From Lonsdalea populi (GTDB taxonomy: Bacteria > Pseudomonadota > Gammaproteobacteria > Enterobacterales > Enterobacteriaceae): DNA of 64,000 nt. Shown one piece after another: positions 11,179-24,028 of the stretch. Under the pieces are notes generated by a model that was not told the DNA's origin, searched no databases, and worked only from the letters and a program-made list of their open reading frames with translations. How positions within the stretch are numbered: position 1 is the first letter of the stretch; each line of letters starts with the position of its first letter. The stretch covers positions 620,001 through 684,000 of the forward strand of contig NZ_CP065534.1 of the NCBI RefSeq assembly GCF_015999465.1, in the 5' to 3' direction. A program made the translations under genes and the position numbers.

Positions 11179-11532
11179 ATGGATATCGTATTTATCGAAG
11201 CGCTTAGCGTGATTACCACGATCGGCGTTTACGACTGGGAGCAGACGATCCAGCAGAAACTGGTGTTCGATATTGAAATGGGATGGGACAATCGCGCCGC
11301 CGCCGCCAGTGACGACGTCAAAGATTGCCTAAGTTATGCGGACGTCAGCGAGGCGGTGATCGCGCTGGTCTCCACGCGGCGGTTCGCGCTGGTTGAACGC
11401 GTGGCGGAAGACGTGGTCCAAATGCTGATGAAACGATTCGGGATACCGTGGATGCGTCTTAAAGTCAGCAAACCGGGTGCGGTCGCTCAGGCTCGTGCGG
11501 TCGGCGTGGTGATTGAACGGGGAATGAGATAA
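11179..11532 (+). CDS. folB: Dihydroneopterin aldolase FolB
   Basis: Cleaves (and epimerises) 7,8-dihydroneopterin to 6-hydroxymethyl-dihydropterin in folate synthesis. 117 residues (E. coli 122, the shorter end being a missing C-terminal tail). The active-site glutamate at 21 (VYDWEQ) and lysine at 98 ([10 protein letters not shown]) are present, as is the family sequence LSYADVSE. It is followed by its own terminator. Confidence 0.96.
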   Translation: MDIVFIEALSVITTIGVYDWEQTIQQKLVFDIEMGWDNRAAAASDDVKDCLSYADVSEAVIALVSTRRFALVERVAEDVVQMLMKRFGIPWMRLKVSKPGAVAQARAVGVVIERGMR

Positions 11533-11610
11533 TTCCGGTATGTCATGATTAGAGACCCTTCCTAAGGTCATCAACCTGTAATCTCATTATTTTAATGTCG
11601 TTTCATATGC

Positions 11611-11641
11611 AGCGGCTCGCGTGCAGCGAGGCCGCTTTTTT
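11611..11641 (+). terminator. Terminator of folB
   Basis: Stem AGCGGC...GCCGCT extended by TCGC/GCGA (10 bp with one bulged base), then six T residues. It lies 79 nt after folB and before uppP, so the two genes are transcribed separately. Confidence 0.8.
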
Positions 11642-11672
11642 ATGGTTACGGTTTGATGGAGCTGAACAGGTA

Positions 11673-12494
11673 ATGACAGATTCATACACGTTGCTGGTGG
11701 CATTTATCCTTGGGATCGTCGAGGGGCTGACGGAGTTTTTACCGGTCTCCTCGACCGGGCATATGATCCTTGTCGGTCATTGGTTGGGATTTGAGAACGA
11801 TCTGTCGAACACCTTTGAGGTGGTGATTCAGTTGGGGTCCATCCTGGCGGTGGTGGTCGTATTCTGGCGGCGCATGTTCGGCCTGATTGGCATCCATTTC
11901 GGTCGCCAGCCCCATGAGGGCATCAAGCCCACCGGACGTTTGACGCTGGTGCATATCTTGTTGGGCATGGGGCCGGCGGTGGTGCTGGGGATGTTGTTCC
12001 ACGACGCCATCAAAACGCTGTTCAACCCGCAGATGGTGGCATGGGCGCTGATCGCCGGCGGTATTTTGCTGCTGATTGCCGAGAAATGGCGTCCTAAAAC
12101 CCCGCAGGCGGAAGGACTGGATGATATTACCTATCGTCAGGCGTTCTACATCGGGTGCTTTCAGTGTCTGGCGCTGTGGCCGGGATTTTCCCGTTCCGGC
12201 GCGACGATCTCCGGCGGGATGTTGACGGGCGTGAGCCGCTTTGCGGCATCCGAGTTTTCCTTCATCCTGGCGGTGCCGATGATGCTGGGGGCCAGCGGGC
12301 TGGATTTGTATAAGAACTGGCATCTGATGAGCTTGTCCGCGCTGCCGATGTTCGCCATCGGCTTCACCACCGCATTCGTGGTCGCGATGATCGCGATTAA
12401 AACGTTCCTGGCGGTGATCAAACGGATGTCGTTCGTGCCTTTCGCCATTTACCGCTTCATTGTCGGCGCGGCGGTGTATGTGATCTTCATGTAA
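11673..12494 (+). CDS. uppP: Undecaprenyl-diphosphatase UppP (BacA)
   Basis: Polytopic membrane enzyme that removes a phosphate from undecaprenyl diphosphate, recycling the carrier for peptidoglycan and O-antigen and giving bacitracin tolerance. 273 residues, exactly the E. coli length when started at the ATG at 11673 (AACAGGTA just upstream). An ATG-like frame upstream to 11595 overlaps the folB terminator and was rejected. Catalytic motifs: E17-x3-E21 (VEGLTEFLP) with PVSSTGH ending at H30, and [11 protein letters not shown] with the arginine near residue 174. Six or more hydrophobic helices. Confidence 0.97.
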   Translation: MTDSYTLLVAFILGIVEGLTEFLPVSSTGHMILVGHWLGFENDLSNTFEVVIQLGSILAVVVVFWRRMFGLIGIHFGRQPHEGIKPTGRLTLVHILLGMGPAVVLGMLFHDAIKTLFNPQMVAWALIAGGILLLIAEKWRPKTPQAEGLDDITYRQAFYIGCFQCLALWPGFSRSGATISGGMLTGVSRFAASEFSFILAVPMMLGASGLDLYKNWHLMSLSALPMFAIGFTTAFVVAMIAIKTFLAVIKRMSFVPFAIYRFIVGAAVYVIFM

Positions 12495-12541
12495 CAAGGC
12501 GGGGGCCTTCCCCCATAAAAGGTGGTTTTGACTGTAGTGCT

Positions 12542-12589
12542 AAAACGGCTTTTCCCCTGCGGCAGCGCATAAGGGAAAGGCCGTTTTTT
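12542..12589. terminator. Bidirectional terminator between uppP and cca
   Basis: A 15-bp arm pair (12542-12556 with 12573-12587; AAAACGGC... against ...GCCGTTTT, one wobble) with a run of A on the left and T on the right. It serves both convergent genes and touches the cca stop codon. Confidence 0.85.
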
Positions 12590-13823
12590 AGCCAGCGTTC
12601 TGCTGGCTATCTTTCCAGTGCTGTAACGCATGGCGGCGACGCCAATGCAGTTCGTCGCGGATCGCCACGTTGCGGAATCCGTCGGCCACGACCTGCGCGC
12701 TGGTCACGCTGCTGGCGACCTTGAAGGCTTCGCGCAGATAGTCGCCCTGCGGATAAGGCTTGTTCTCAAAGCCGGTTCGCCCGCGCGCGTCGGCCTCGCT
12801 GGTCAGGATCAGCTGATCCAGTCGATGGGGTTTTCGCCAGACGTCAATGCCGTCGAACAGCTTCAGGAGCGTCTTGGGTTGCAGGATAGGCGCGGTATGC
12901 AGCAGATCGTGGTACTCCGCCACCAGCTTCGCCAAATCGCGTATCTGATTAGGGATCCGCAGGCGCCGACACATTGCTTCAATCAGCTTGATGCCCGCCG
13001 GACCGTGTCCGTGGTGACGCGGCCACAGCGACGGCGGCGTCAGGCCTTTGCCGACGTCGTGGCACAGCGAGGCGAACCGCACGCCGATCTCCGGACTGAG
13101 CTGCGCCGCGATGGCCAGCGTCATCATGACATGAATGCCGGTGTCGATTTCAGGGTGCCATTGCGCCGGCGCGGGGACGCCGAACAGACTATCGATTTCG
13201 GGGAATAGCACCTGTAATGCGCCGCAGTCCCGCAGCCGTTCGAAATAGACCTGCGGCGAGTTCGAACCCAACGCCTTTTCAGTCTCTTTCCACACGCGTT
13301 CCGGCGTCAGGCTGTTGAGTTCGCCGCTGTCGACCATCTGACGCATCAACGCCAGCGTTTCCGGCGCAATCGTAAAGCCGAGATGAGCGTAGCGGGCGGC
13401 GAATCGCGCGACGCGCAATACTCGCAGCGGATCTTCGCCGAACGCGTTGGAAACGTGACGCAGCTGTTTTGATGCGAGATCGCGCTGGCCTCCGTAAGGA
13501 TCGATCAGGCTGCCGTCTTCGTCTTGCGCGATGGCATTGATGGTTAGATCGCGGCGCAGGAGATCGTCTTCCAGCGTCACGTTCGGACTGGCATTGCAGA
13601 CAAATCCGGTATAACCCTGCCCGGATTTACGTTCCGTTCGGGCCAGGGCGTACTCTTCACGGCTGGTGGGGTGCAGGAAGACGGGGAAATCCCTGCCGAC
13701 CTGCTGATAGCCGAGTTTCAACAGTGCTTCGGGCGTGGCGCCGACCACCACCCAGTCGCGCTCGGTGACGGGCTGGTGCAATAAACCATCGCGCACGGCG
13801 CCACCCACAAGATAAATCTTCAA
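12588..13823 (-). CDS. cca: Multifunctional CCA-adding enzyme (tRNA nucleotidyltransferase)
   Basis: Adds or repairs the 3' CCA of tRNAs, with an extra HD phosphohydrolase domain in the C-terminal half typical of gammaproteobacteria. Class II nucleotidyltransferase head: GGAVRD (7-12) then ERDW, where E21/D23 are the metal-binding pair. The HD motif CHDVGKG is near residue 255 and RHHGHGPAG follows. Start: an ATG at 13838 is in frame, but AGGAG lies 6 nt before the TTG at 13823, which aligns with the E. coli first residue (MKIYLVGG), so I chose TTG. Length 411 (E. coli 412). The C-terminus is lysine-poor and divergent. Confidence 0.95.
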   Translation of the reverse strand: MKIYLVGGAVRDGLLHQPVTERDWVVVGATPEALLKLGYQQVGRDFPVFLHPTSREEYALARTERKSGQGYTGFVCNASPNVTLEDDLLRRDLTINAIAQDEDGSLIDPYGGQRDLASKQLRHVSNAFGEDPLRVLRVARFAARYAHLGFTIAPETLALMRQMVDSGELNSLTPERVWKETEKALGSNSPQVYFERLRDCGALQVLFPEIDSLFGVPAPAQWHPEIDTGIHVMMTLAIAAQLSPEIGVRFASLCHDVGKGLTPPSLWPRHHGHGPAGIKLIEAMCRRLRIPNQIRDLAKLVAEYHDLLHTAPILQPKTLLKLFDGIDVWRKPHRLDQLILTSEADARGRTGFENKPYPQGDYLREAFKVASSVTSAQVVADGFRNVAIRDELHWRRRHALQHWKDSQQNAG

Positions 13824-13914
13824 ACCCAACTCCTGCATCTACGGTTTCTCAATGACTATGGCTCACTATAACCTTTATTGATGTTCAGTGTCGGGTTTGA
13901 CGACGGGCAACGAG

Positions 13915-14535
13915 TTAGCCCATCCAGCGATCGTTTTTCTTACGACGCGGGATCAGATGCGGTAATACCAGCCCCAGCAGCAAACCTGCGCCAGCCACGC
14001 CGCCGCCGTACATGAACCACTGTAGGATCAGCGTGCGCTGTTTGTCATCCAGCTGCACGTTGGCGGCACTGACCTTCTTCTGCGCGACGACCAGTTGATT
14101 TTTCAGATCCTGATTTTCGCGCTGCAGCCCGGTGATCACATTATCGCTGGCGGCGACTTTCTGCTGCATATCGGCGGTACGCTGGTTCCAGCTCTGGTCG
14201 ATATTGGTTAGCTTGTCGGTCAGGACTTTTACCTGATTCTCCAGATCCGGCACGCGGGTGCGCAGGCTGGGCGTCTGGCTCAGTTGATCGAGCGGGATCC
14301 AGCTGGCGCGGCCTTTGCCGTCGCGAATCTGGGCATAGCCCGCCCCGTCGTTGACTTCCACGACGGAGACTTCTTCACCGGCTTTCAGCGTGCCGACAAT
14401 ACGGTATTGGTTGCCCGGTCCGCTGTGGATGTAGGTGATAAGTTCATCGGAGATGTAGCGTTTTTCTTCCGCATGGGCGCCGAAGGTGACGGCGAGGCCA
14501 ACGAGGCTGGCAATAATAAAGCGTAATTTCTGCAT
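13915..14535 (-). CDS. ygiM: YgiM, SH3-domain membrane protein (TIGR04211 family)
   Basis: 206 residues, the same as E. coli YgiM. N-terminal signal peptide (about 1-22, cut after AHA), bacterial SH3 domain (about 26-88, YISDELITYIHSGPGNQYR), coiled coil (about 95-165), a C-terminal membrane helix (about 168-190) and a short basic cytoplasmic end (RRKKNDRWMG). SH3b domains often bind peptidoglycan or metals. The exact role is not established. It lies between cca and ygiF, as in E. coli, and is divergent from ygiF. Confidence 0.93.
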   Translation of the reverse strand: MQKLRFIIASLVGLAVTFGAHAEEKRYISDELITYIHSGPGNQYRIVGTLKAGEEVSVVEVNDGAGYAQIRDGKGRASWIPLDQLSQTPSLRTRVPDLENQVKVLTDKLTNIDQSWNQRTADMQQKVAASDNVITGLQRENQDLKNQLVVAQKKVSAANVQLDDKQRTLILQWFMYGGGVAGAGLLLGLVLPHLIPRRKKNDRWMG

Positions 14536-14767
14536 AAGATCATCAGGTTGCGTGAATGAATGTGAAATATTCGTCGGATAAGTCTGACGACGAGGGTGAC
14601 AAACCTAAATGGGAACTGTCTTACTCTTGTTTGTAGCCGAAGACGCAGGATAACTGATGAGGGCGGTGGCCGCACGTCTGGCGACGCGGAGATGGCAACG
14701 GTGGCAAGGTAGCGTAAAATGTTATTTACTGACGAGATTCCCGCAGCATCCGGTATAGATAATGATT

Positions 14768-16102
14768 ATGAGTGAAGAGATCGAACTGAAATTTATTGTC
14801 CATCCCGACACAGTGCCAGCCCTGCAAACGCAGCTGAATCAGTGGAAGAGCGACTACAGCCACAGCAAGCATTTACATGCCCATCAGTTGGCCAACATCT
14901 ATTACGAAACGCCAGCCGGCTATCTGCGTCAGCATGGGATTGGGCTGCGTATCCGTGGGGAAAACGGCCGCTACGAAATGACCGCCAAAACGGCGGGCAA
15001 GGTGGTCGGCGGCCTGCATCAGCACCCGGAATACAATGTCGAACTGGCGGGACCACAACTGGACATTCGCCTGTTGCCGGACGCTATCTGGCCGGAGGAC
15101 TGCGACCTTGATGCGCTGGCGGCGGAGTTAACGCCGTTGTTCAGCACCGATTTCCGTCGTGAAGTCTGGGTGGTGTCTCATCACCAAAGCGTCATCGAGA
15201 TGGTGCTCGACCGCGGCGAGGTGGTGGCCGGCAATTTGCAGGAGCCGATTTGCGAGCTGGAGTTGGAGCTGAAGGTCGGACAGCGTAGCGACCTGCTGGA
15301 ATTCGCCGACGAGCTTTCCGACGTGGGCGGACTGCGACAGGGCTATTTGAGTAAAGCGGCCCGGGGCTATCAGCTGGCTAAAGGCAACCCGCCGCGCGAA
15401 AGACACGCGCTGACGTTCATGCCGGTCAAAGACAAAATGACGCTCGATGAGGGTATCGAGGCGGGCCTGGAGTTCGGGCTGACGCACTGGCAATATCACG
15501 AAGAGCTGTGGGTGCGGGGCGACCAGGCCGCGCGCGACAACATGCTGGAGGCGGGAACGCTGCTGCGTGAAATGCTGGTGCTGGTCGGCGGCGTGGTGCT
15601 GCGCAAAGTCACGTCCGAATTTCGCGGCGCCTTGACGGCTCTGGAAGCGAAGGTTTTAACGGATCTCGATGCGGAAACGATCTGCTTCGATAAGGATTAC
15701 CTGAAAAGTAAGCTGGTATTGACGACCTGGCTGCTGGAAGCGGGCTGGCGCCGCTATATGGACAACCGTGAACGCATGCGTTTGCAGAGTTCCTATAAAC
15801 GCTTCGCCGATATCATGCTGAGCCGGAGTTTGGCGGAGCTGAAGTCCGTGTTTGCGCATTCGCTGACGTCGCTGCATTACGAACAGCAACTGCCGCGTCT
15901 GGAACGTGGGTTGAGCGCCTTTATGCTGCTGGGCGGTTTCTATCCGGAGGAAGACGCGGGCGATTATGTTCGCGTCTGGCGCGAGCTGGCGCAGCAAATC
16001 GCGAAGCTTAACGTCCATCAACCGGCGCCCGCGGCATTGGATGAAACCCGCAAGCAGGCGATGGCGCGTCCGCCTTTCTGGCTGAACAGCGGACAATCAT
16101 GA
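14768..16102 (+). CDS. ygiF: Inorganic triphosphatase YgiF (CYTH-CHAD)
   Basis: Hydrolyses inorganic tripolyphosphate. N-terminal CYTH tunnel domain (about 1-200) with the signature E-x-E-x-K at residues 4-8 (EIELK), [16 protein letters not shown], and CELELELK. The C-terminal CHAD helical domain (about 220-440) has the expected SFKRFADI-like core, here [20 protein letters not shown]. 444 residues against 433 in E. coli. An ATG two codons earlier (14762) is possible. I chose the one aligning with the family start. No clear Shine-Dalgarno precedes either. It precedes glnE by 55 nt, the same order as E. coli. Confidence 0.94.
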   Translation: MSEEIELKFIVHPDTVPALQTQLNQWKSDYSHSKHLHAHQLANIYYETPAGYLRQHGIGLRIRGENGRYEMTAKTAGKVVGGLHQHPEYNVELAGPQLDIRLLPDAIWPEDCDLDALAAELTPLFSTDFRREVWVVSHHQSVIEMVLDRGEVVAGNLQEPICELELELKVGQRSDLLEFADELSDVGGLRQGYLSKAARGYQLAKGNPPRERHALTFMPVKDKMTLDEGIEAGLEFGLTHWQYHEELWVRGDQAARDNMLEAGTLLREMLVLVGGVVLRKVTSEFRGALTALEAKVLTDLDAETICFDKDYLKSKLVLTTWLLEAGWRRYMDNRERMRLQSSYKRFADIMLSRSLAELKSVFAHSLTSLHYEQQLPRLERGLSAFMLLGGFYPEEDAGDYVRVWRELAQQIAKLNVHQPAPAALDETRKQAMARPPFWLNSGQS

Positions 16103-16157
16103 TGTATTGAACCCAGCCGCCTGTCGTCGGAGCAGGCGGCGGTGTGAGGATAGGTTG

Positions 16158-19013
16158 ATGAGCAGCACGCCTGCGCCCCGTTTCCCATTACCCGCGTCGT
16201 TACTCTCTCAGGCCCAGCAGGCGTTGTCCCGCTGGTCTTCTTCGCCTGCGCTGACGGCCTTGTCGGCGCAGGAACAAGCGGCGGTTGCGATGAGCGATTT
16301 CATCGGCGAGGCGCTGGCGCGCTACCCCGACTGGCTGCACGACATCAGGCAATCGCCGCCCGCGCCCGGCGAATGGCAAGGCTATGCGGACGCGCTGCGA
16401 CGGGCGCTGAGCGAGGTGCGTGACGACGCCGCGCTGATGACCGCGTTACGCATATTTCGGCGTCGCACGCTGGTGCGCATCGCCTTTGCGCAGGCGCTGG
16501 GTACTTGCAGCACGGAGGAGACGCTGCGGCAGCTCAGCGAGCTGGCGGAAGTGGCCGTCATCGCGGCCCGCGACTGGCTCTACGCCGCCTGCTGTCGTGA
16601 GTGGGGAACACCCTGCAATCTACAGGGAGACGCGCAGCCGCTGCTGGTGCTCGGCATGGGCAAACTGGGGGGGCGGGAGCTTAATTTTTCCTCGGACATC
16701 GACCTGATTTTCGCCTATCCGGAAAGCGGAATTACGCGCGGCGGACGGCGGGAGCTGGACAACGCCCAGTTCTTTACCCGGCTTGGCCAGCGGCTCATCA
16801 AAGTGCTCGACCACATCACCGAAGACGGCTTCGTCTACCGGGTGGATATGCGCCTGAGGCCGTTCGGAGACAGCGGCCCGCTGGTGCTGAGTTTCACCGC
16901 GCTGGAAGATTACTACCAAGAGCAGGGGCGCGACTGGGAACGTTACGCGATGGTAAAAGCGCGTCCACTCGGCGAAGCGGATGCGGCGTATCGTCAGGAG
17001 CTGAATCAACTGCTGCGTCCGTTCGTGTTCCGGCGCTACATGGACTTCAGCGTTATTCAGTCCCTGCGCAACATGAAAAACATGATCGCGCGCGAAGTGC
17101 GCCGTCGGGATCTGCGCAATAACATCAAACTCGGCCCCGGCGGTATCCGGGAAGTGGAGTTCATCACTCAGGTGTTCCAGCTGATTCGCGGGGGACGCGA
17201 GCCACAGTTGCAATCGCGAGCGCTGCTGCCTGCGCTGCAACAACTGGGTGAACTGGGCGTGCTGCCTGCGGAACAAACGTCGCGGCTGCGGGAAGCCTAC
17301 CTGTTCCTGCGTCGGCTCGAAAACCTGTTGCAGGCCATCGCAGACGAACAGACGCAGACATTGCCGGAGGACCCGCTCAATCAGGCCCGCCTGTCCTGGG
17401 GCATGGCCTGCGATAGCTGGCCGTCGCTGTGCGAAGCGTTGACGCGGCACACGCAGGCGGTGCGCGACGTCTTCAATGAACTGATTGGGGATGACGCCCC
17501 CGACGGCAGCGATGACCCGGCCCACGAACACTTCCGCAGCCTGTGGCAGGACGGGTTGGACGATGCCGAACTGGCGTCGCTGACCCCGCATCTGCCGGAA
17601 GAGAACCGGACGAACCTGTTACGCCAGCTACAGGACTTCCGCGCCGAACTGTCCCGCCGCACCATCGGTCCGCGAGGCCGGGACGTGCTGGACCAACTGA
17701 TGCCTGCGCTGCTGGCGGAGGCCTGTCAGCAGGAGCTGGCCGATGTCATCGTCTCGCGCATCACGCCGCTGCTCATCGGCATCGTCACGCGAACGACCTA
17801 TCTGGAGCTGCTGCTCGAATCACGTCCGGCGCTGAAACATCTCATCCGCCTGTGCGCGGCCTCGCCGATGCTGGCCAGCCAGTTGGCGCGTTATCCGCTG
17901 CTGCTGGATGAGCTGCTTGACCCTGCTACGCTTTATCAGCCGACGGCGCAACATGCCTATGCGAATGAACTGCGCCAGTATTTGATGCGGGTGCCGGAAG
18001 ACGACGAAGAGCAACAGTTGGAGGTGTTGCGCCAATTCAAGCTGACGCAGCAGCTGAGGATCGCCGCCGGAGATATCGCGGGCGCACTGCCGATCATGAA
18101 AGTCAGCGACCATCTAACCTATCTGGCCGAGGCTATTATCGCCGCCGTGGTGCAACAGGCCTGGCAGAGTATGGTGGCGCGTTATGGCCAGCCGTCGCAC
18201 CTGCAACAGCAGGAAGGGCGCGGGTTCGCCGTGATAGGCTACGGCAAGCTGGGCGGCTGGGAGCTGGGTTATGGCTCCGATCTCGATCTGGTCTTTTTGC
18301 ACGACTGCCCGGCGAACGTGATGACCGACGGCGACCGCAGCATCGACGGTCACCAGTTCTATCTGCGGCTGGCGCAGCGCGTCATGCATCTGTTCAGCAC
18401 GCGCACTGCGTCTGGGATCTTGTACGAGGTGGACGCGCGGCTGCGGCCGTCCGGCGCAGCGGGCATGTTGGTCAGCACGGTTGGGGCGTTCGACGACTAT
18501 CAGCGCTACGATGCCTGGACCTGGGAACATCAGGCGTTGGTTCGCGCCCGAATGGTGTACGGCGAAACCGACGTCCAGCAACAGTTCGAGGCGACCCGCC
18601 GACATGTTCTTTGCCGGGAGCGCGACGGCGAAGCGTTGCGTGCCGAGGTGCGGGAGATGCGGGAGAAGATGCGGCGTCATCAGTCCAGACGAGATCCGGA
18701 CGCTTTCAACCTGAAGACGGATGCCGGCGGCATTATCGACATTGAATTTATCGTGCAGTATCTGGTTCTGCGCTATGCGCACGCGCAGCCGACGTTAACG
18801 CGCTGGTCAGACAATGTGCGCATTCTGGAGATGATGGCCCAGCACGGCGTGATGGAGGAAGACGAGGCCAACGCGTTGACGCGGGCTTACGTCACGCTGC
18901 GCGACGAGCTGCATCGTCTGGCCTTGCAGGAATGCTCCGGGCGCGTGAGCCAAGCGCTCTTCAGCGCAGAGCGCGAGCAGGTGGAACGCAGTTGGCAAAA
19001 CTGGCTGGGCTGA
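16158..19013 (+). CDS. glnE: Bifunctional glutamine synthetase adenylyltransferase/deadenylase GlnE
   Basis: Adds and removes AMP on glutamine synthetase in response to glutamine and PII. 951 residues (E. coli 946). Two homologous nucleotidyltransferase halves each show the G-x-G-K-L-G-G...S-D-x-D-L signature: [20 protein letters not shown] from about residue 166 (deadenylase half) and [20 protein letters not shown] from about 694 (adenylylating half). Each is followed by a GlnD-type PII-uridylyltransferase helical region. The ATG at 16158 has GAGGATAGG just upstream. An earlier ATG-like frame (16107) lacks homology. Confidence 0.97.
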   Translation: MSSTPAPRFPLPASLLSQAQQALSRWSSSPALTALSAQEQAAVAMSDFIGEALARYPDWLHDIRQSPPAPGEWQGYADALRRALSEVRDDAALMTALRIFRRRTLVRIAFAQALGTCSTEETLRQLSELAEVAVIAARDWLYAACCREWGTPCNLQGDAQPLLVLGMGKLGGRELNFSSDIDLIFAYPESGITRGGRRELDNAQFFTRLGQRLIKVLDHITEDGFVYRVDMRLRPFGDSGPLVLSFTALEDYYQEQGRDWERYAMVKARPLGEADAAYRQELNQLLRPFVFRRYMDFSVIQSLRNMKNMIAREVRRRDLRNNIKLGPGGIREVEFITQVFQLIRGGREPQLQSRALLPALQQLGELGVLPAEQTSRLREAYLFLRRLENLLQAIADEQTQTLPEDPLNQARLSWGMACDSWPSLCEALTRHTQAVRDVFNELIGDDAPDGSDDPAHEHFRSLWQDGLDDAELASLTPHLPEENRTNLLRQLQDFRAELSRRTIGPRGRDVLDQLMPALLAEACQQELADVIVSRITPLLIGIVTRTTYLELLLESRPALKHLIRLCAASPMLASQLARYPLLLDELLDPATLYQPTAQHAYANELRQYLMRVPEDDEEQQLEVLRQFKLTQQLRIAAGDIAGALPIMKVSDHLTYLAEAIIAAVVQQAWQSMVARYGQPSHLQQQEGRGFAVIGYGKLGGWELGYGSDLDLVFLHDCPANVMTDGDRSIDGHQFYLRLAQRVMHLFSTRTASGILYEVDARLRPSGAAGMLVSTVGAFDDYQRYDAWTWEHQALVRARMVYGETDVQQQFEATRRHVLCRERDGEALRAEVREMREKMRRHQSRRDPDAFNLKTDAGGIIDIEFIVQYLVLRYAHAQPTLTRWSDNVRILEMMAQHGVMEEDEANALTRAYVTLRDELHRLALQECSGRVSQALFSAEREQVERSWQNWLG

Positions 19014-19128
19014 GAGGTTGTTCGCAAAATGGGCGACGACGCCGTGGATTTCCCCCGCGGTGGCCGTGCCGTCGGGCGAGCTGTGGTAGTATAGCGCGCG
19101 TTAAAATGAACCCTTTTTGGAGCAGGGA

Positions 19129-22616
<3,488 letters not shown>

Positions 22617-22618
22617 CG

Positions 22619-22852
22619 ATGGAAAAGGCCGACCTGCTGGCTATCGCCAACACGATCATGCCGTTTGGTAAATACAAAGGCCGGGCTTTGATCGATCTGC
22701 CGGAGGAGTATCTGCTGTGGTTCGCGCGTAAAGAGATCTTTCCCGAAGGACGTTTAGGCGAGCTGCTGCAACTGACGATGGTCATCAAAATGGAAGGTTT
22801 GCAGGGGTTAATCAAACCCCTGCAAGACGCCTCAAGCGGCCGGTCCGACTGA
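22619..22852 (+). CDS. ypeB: YpeB, DUF3820 family protein
   Basis: 77 residues of the DUF3820 family, which follows ligA in E. coli too. The family core (MPFGKYKGRALIDLPEEYLL, about 14-33) is intact, followed by WFARKEIFPEGRLGELLQL. Function unknown; similar cores occur in exonuclease-associated proteins. It starts 2 nt after the ligA stop and is surely co-transcribed. Its last codons encode a perfect hairpin (see findings), and a second short stem overlaps its stop. Confidence 0.9.
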   Translation: MEKADLLAIANTIMPFGKYKGRALIDLPEEYLLWFARKEIFPEGRLGELLQLTMVIKMEGLQGLIKPLQDASSGRSD

Positions 22853-22875
22853 CCGGCTCGTTCCTGGTCCTGCCC

Positions 22876-23214
22876 TTACACGTAAACGTTAATCTGGTTG
22901 TTGGCGGTAGGACGATTAATGCCGTCCGCCAATGTCGAGAAACTGCCGGTCTGCGTGCTGCTGTCGCTGGAATAGCTCTGCGCCTGCGCGGATTGCAGCT
23001 GAGAAATCTGGGCTGCCAGCGCCTGAATCTGCGCTTCAATCATCTGAATCTGTATCTGAGCGCTTGAATCTTCACCGTTGCTGGACGTGACCTGACTCAG
23101 TTGTTGGGTCAACTGCTGTATCTGCTGTTGCAGCCGGGCAATCCTTTGCGTGTTATCACGGTTGCTGGACGAATCGCTGAACGATGTTGATGATATTGCG
23201 CTGATTACGGCCAT
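22876..23214 (-). CDS. FlxA-like protein 1
   Basis: 112 residues starting at the ATG at 23214, chosen because GGAGG lies 8 nt upstream; an ATG at 23229 overlaps that site. Serine-rich N-terminus (MAVISAISSTSFSDSSS), then a glutamine-rich predicted coiled coil (about 23-80, RLQQQIQQLTQQLSQ), a serine/threonine stretch, and the end NNQINVYV. The fold and the IxVYV/IDIYV ending resemble E. coli FlxA, a sigma-28-regulated protein of unknown function. It is paralogous to the gene just upstream on the same strand. A TATAAT box (23257-23262) lies about 40 nt upstream, without a good -35. Confidence 0.8.
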   Translation of the reverse strand: MAVISAISSTSFSDSSSNRDNTQRIARLQQQIQQLTQQLSQVTSSNGEDSSAQIQIQMIEAQIQALAAQISQLQSAQAQSYSSDSSTQTGSFSTLADGINRPTANNQINVYV

Positions 23215-23256
23215 GGTGTCGTCCTCCATTTGTCAGCCTTTATAGGCTATGGAGCG

Positions 23257-23262
23257 ATTATA
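23257..23262 (-). promoter_or_regulatory. Possible -10 element ahead of FlxA-like gene 1
   Basis: Minus-strand TATAAT about 40 nt upstream of the start codon. The -35 position (ATATTC at 17 bp) is poor, and no sigma-28 motif was found here, unlike for paralogue 2. The 273-bp stretch 23230-23502 shows nothing else recognisable. Confidence 0.3.
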
Positions 23263-23502
23263 AAACAGGTGAGTTGAGTGAATATTTAGCGCTTTGTCTG
23301 AAAAAACGCAGGATTTGCTGCAAATCGTGGAGAAAGCGTAAAGAGACGCTTCATGACAGGATGGCGTTGTGCCGCGGCGGTATGCAACCCGCTCCAGCAG
23401 GAGTCGGGCGGCGGCAAATTAGGCAATACGGCCGGCCGTCCAGGCCCGACCGTTAGTTTCTGTATAAGATAAAGTGAACAGTGCCGGCCTTGCAGATGAT
23501 CG

Positions 23503-23871
23503 TCAGATATAGATGTCAATCTGATTGCTGTCGGTCGGCTGATTCACGCCTTCTTTTTTACTGCTGGCCGTGGACGCGTTGCTGTTTTCAGCGGCGCTCT
23601 GCTGCTGACCCTGCTGCGTCTGCGCTATTTGCTCCTGAGCCTGCTGGTTTTGAAGTTGTGCAATCTGAGCTTCAATCATTTGGATCTGAGCCTGCAACAT
23701 TTTTGTCTGGGTGTCTTTCGTCTCAGCATCCGCACCGGAGCTACTCACATCTTTCAACTGCTCGGTGATCTTTTGCAGTTTCTGGGTGAGTTGATTGATC
23801 TTTTGCGAGTAATTGGTCGAACCGCCGGATGTGCTGCTGCTGGCGGAAGAGACCGAGCTAATAGTGGCCAT
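23503..23871 (-). CDS. FlxA-like protein 2
   Basis: 122 residues from the ATG at 23871, which has AGGAG 5 nt upstream; the frame is open 21 codons further but without a ribosome site. It has the same plan as its neighbour: a serine-rich start (MATISSVSSASSS), a coiled coil about 25-85 (KINQLTQKLQKITEQLK; QAQIQMIEAQIAQLQ), a Q/S/A-rich linker, and the end NQIDIYI. A sigma-28 promoter precedes it, so it is probably made with the flagellum. FlxA's role is not established, and nothing in the sequence suggests secretion or membrane segments. Confidence 0.82.
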   Translation of the reverse strand: MATISSVSSASSSTSGGSTNYSQKINQLTQKLQKITEQLKDVSSSGADAETKDTQTKMLQAQIQMIEAQIAQLQNQQAQEQIAQTQQGQQQSAAENSNASTASSKKEGVNQPTDSNQIDIYI

Positions 23872-23948
23872 TTTCACTCCTGAATATGTGTGTAAAGTGG
23901 ATCTGTTCCCATCTACCTTTGCGAACTTTTGCAAAGAGTAGGGGGTAA

Positions 23949-23975
23949 GTGTCGGCGGATTGCCATAATCCTTTA
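23949..23975 (-). promoter_or_regulatory. Sigma-28 (FliA)-type promoter of FlxA-like gene 2
   Basis: Minus strand: -35 TAAAGGAT (23968-23975), 11-nt spacer, -10 GCCGACAC (23949-23956). This compares well with TAAAGTTT-N11-GCCGATAA (6 of 8 and 6 of 8, exact spacing). It would give a leader of about 70 nt. Confidence 0.7.
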
Positions 23976-24028
23976 ATGCTTATTCAGTATAAAGTACCTG
24001 TCTTTATTACGCTGAGGGCCGAAGAGCG

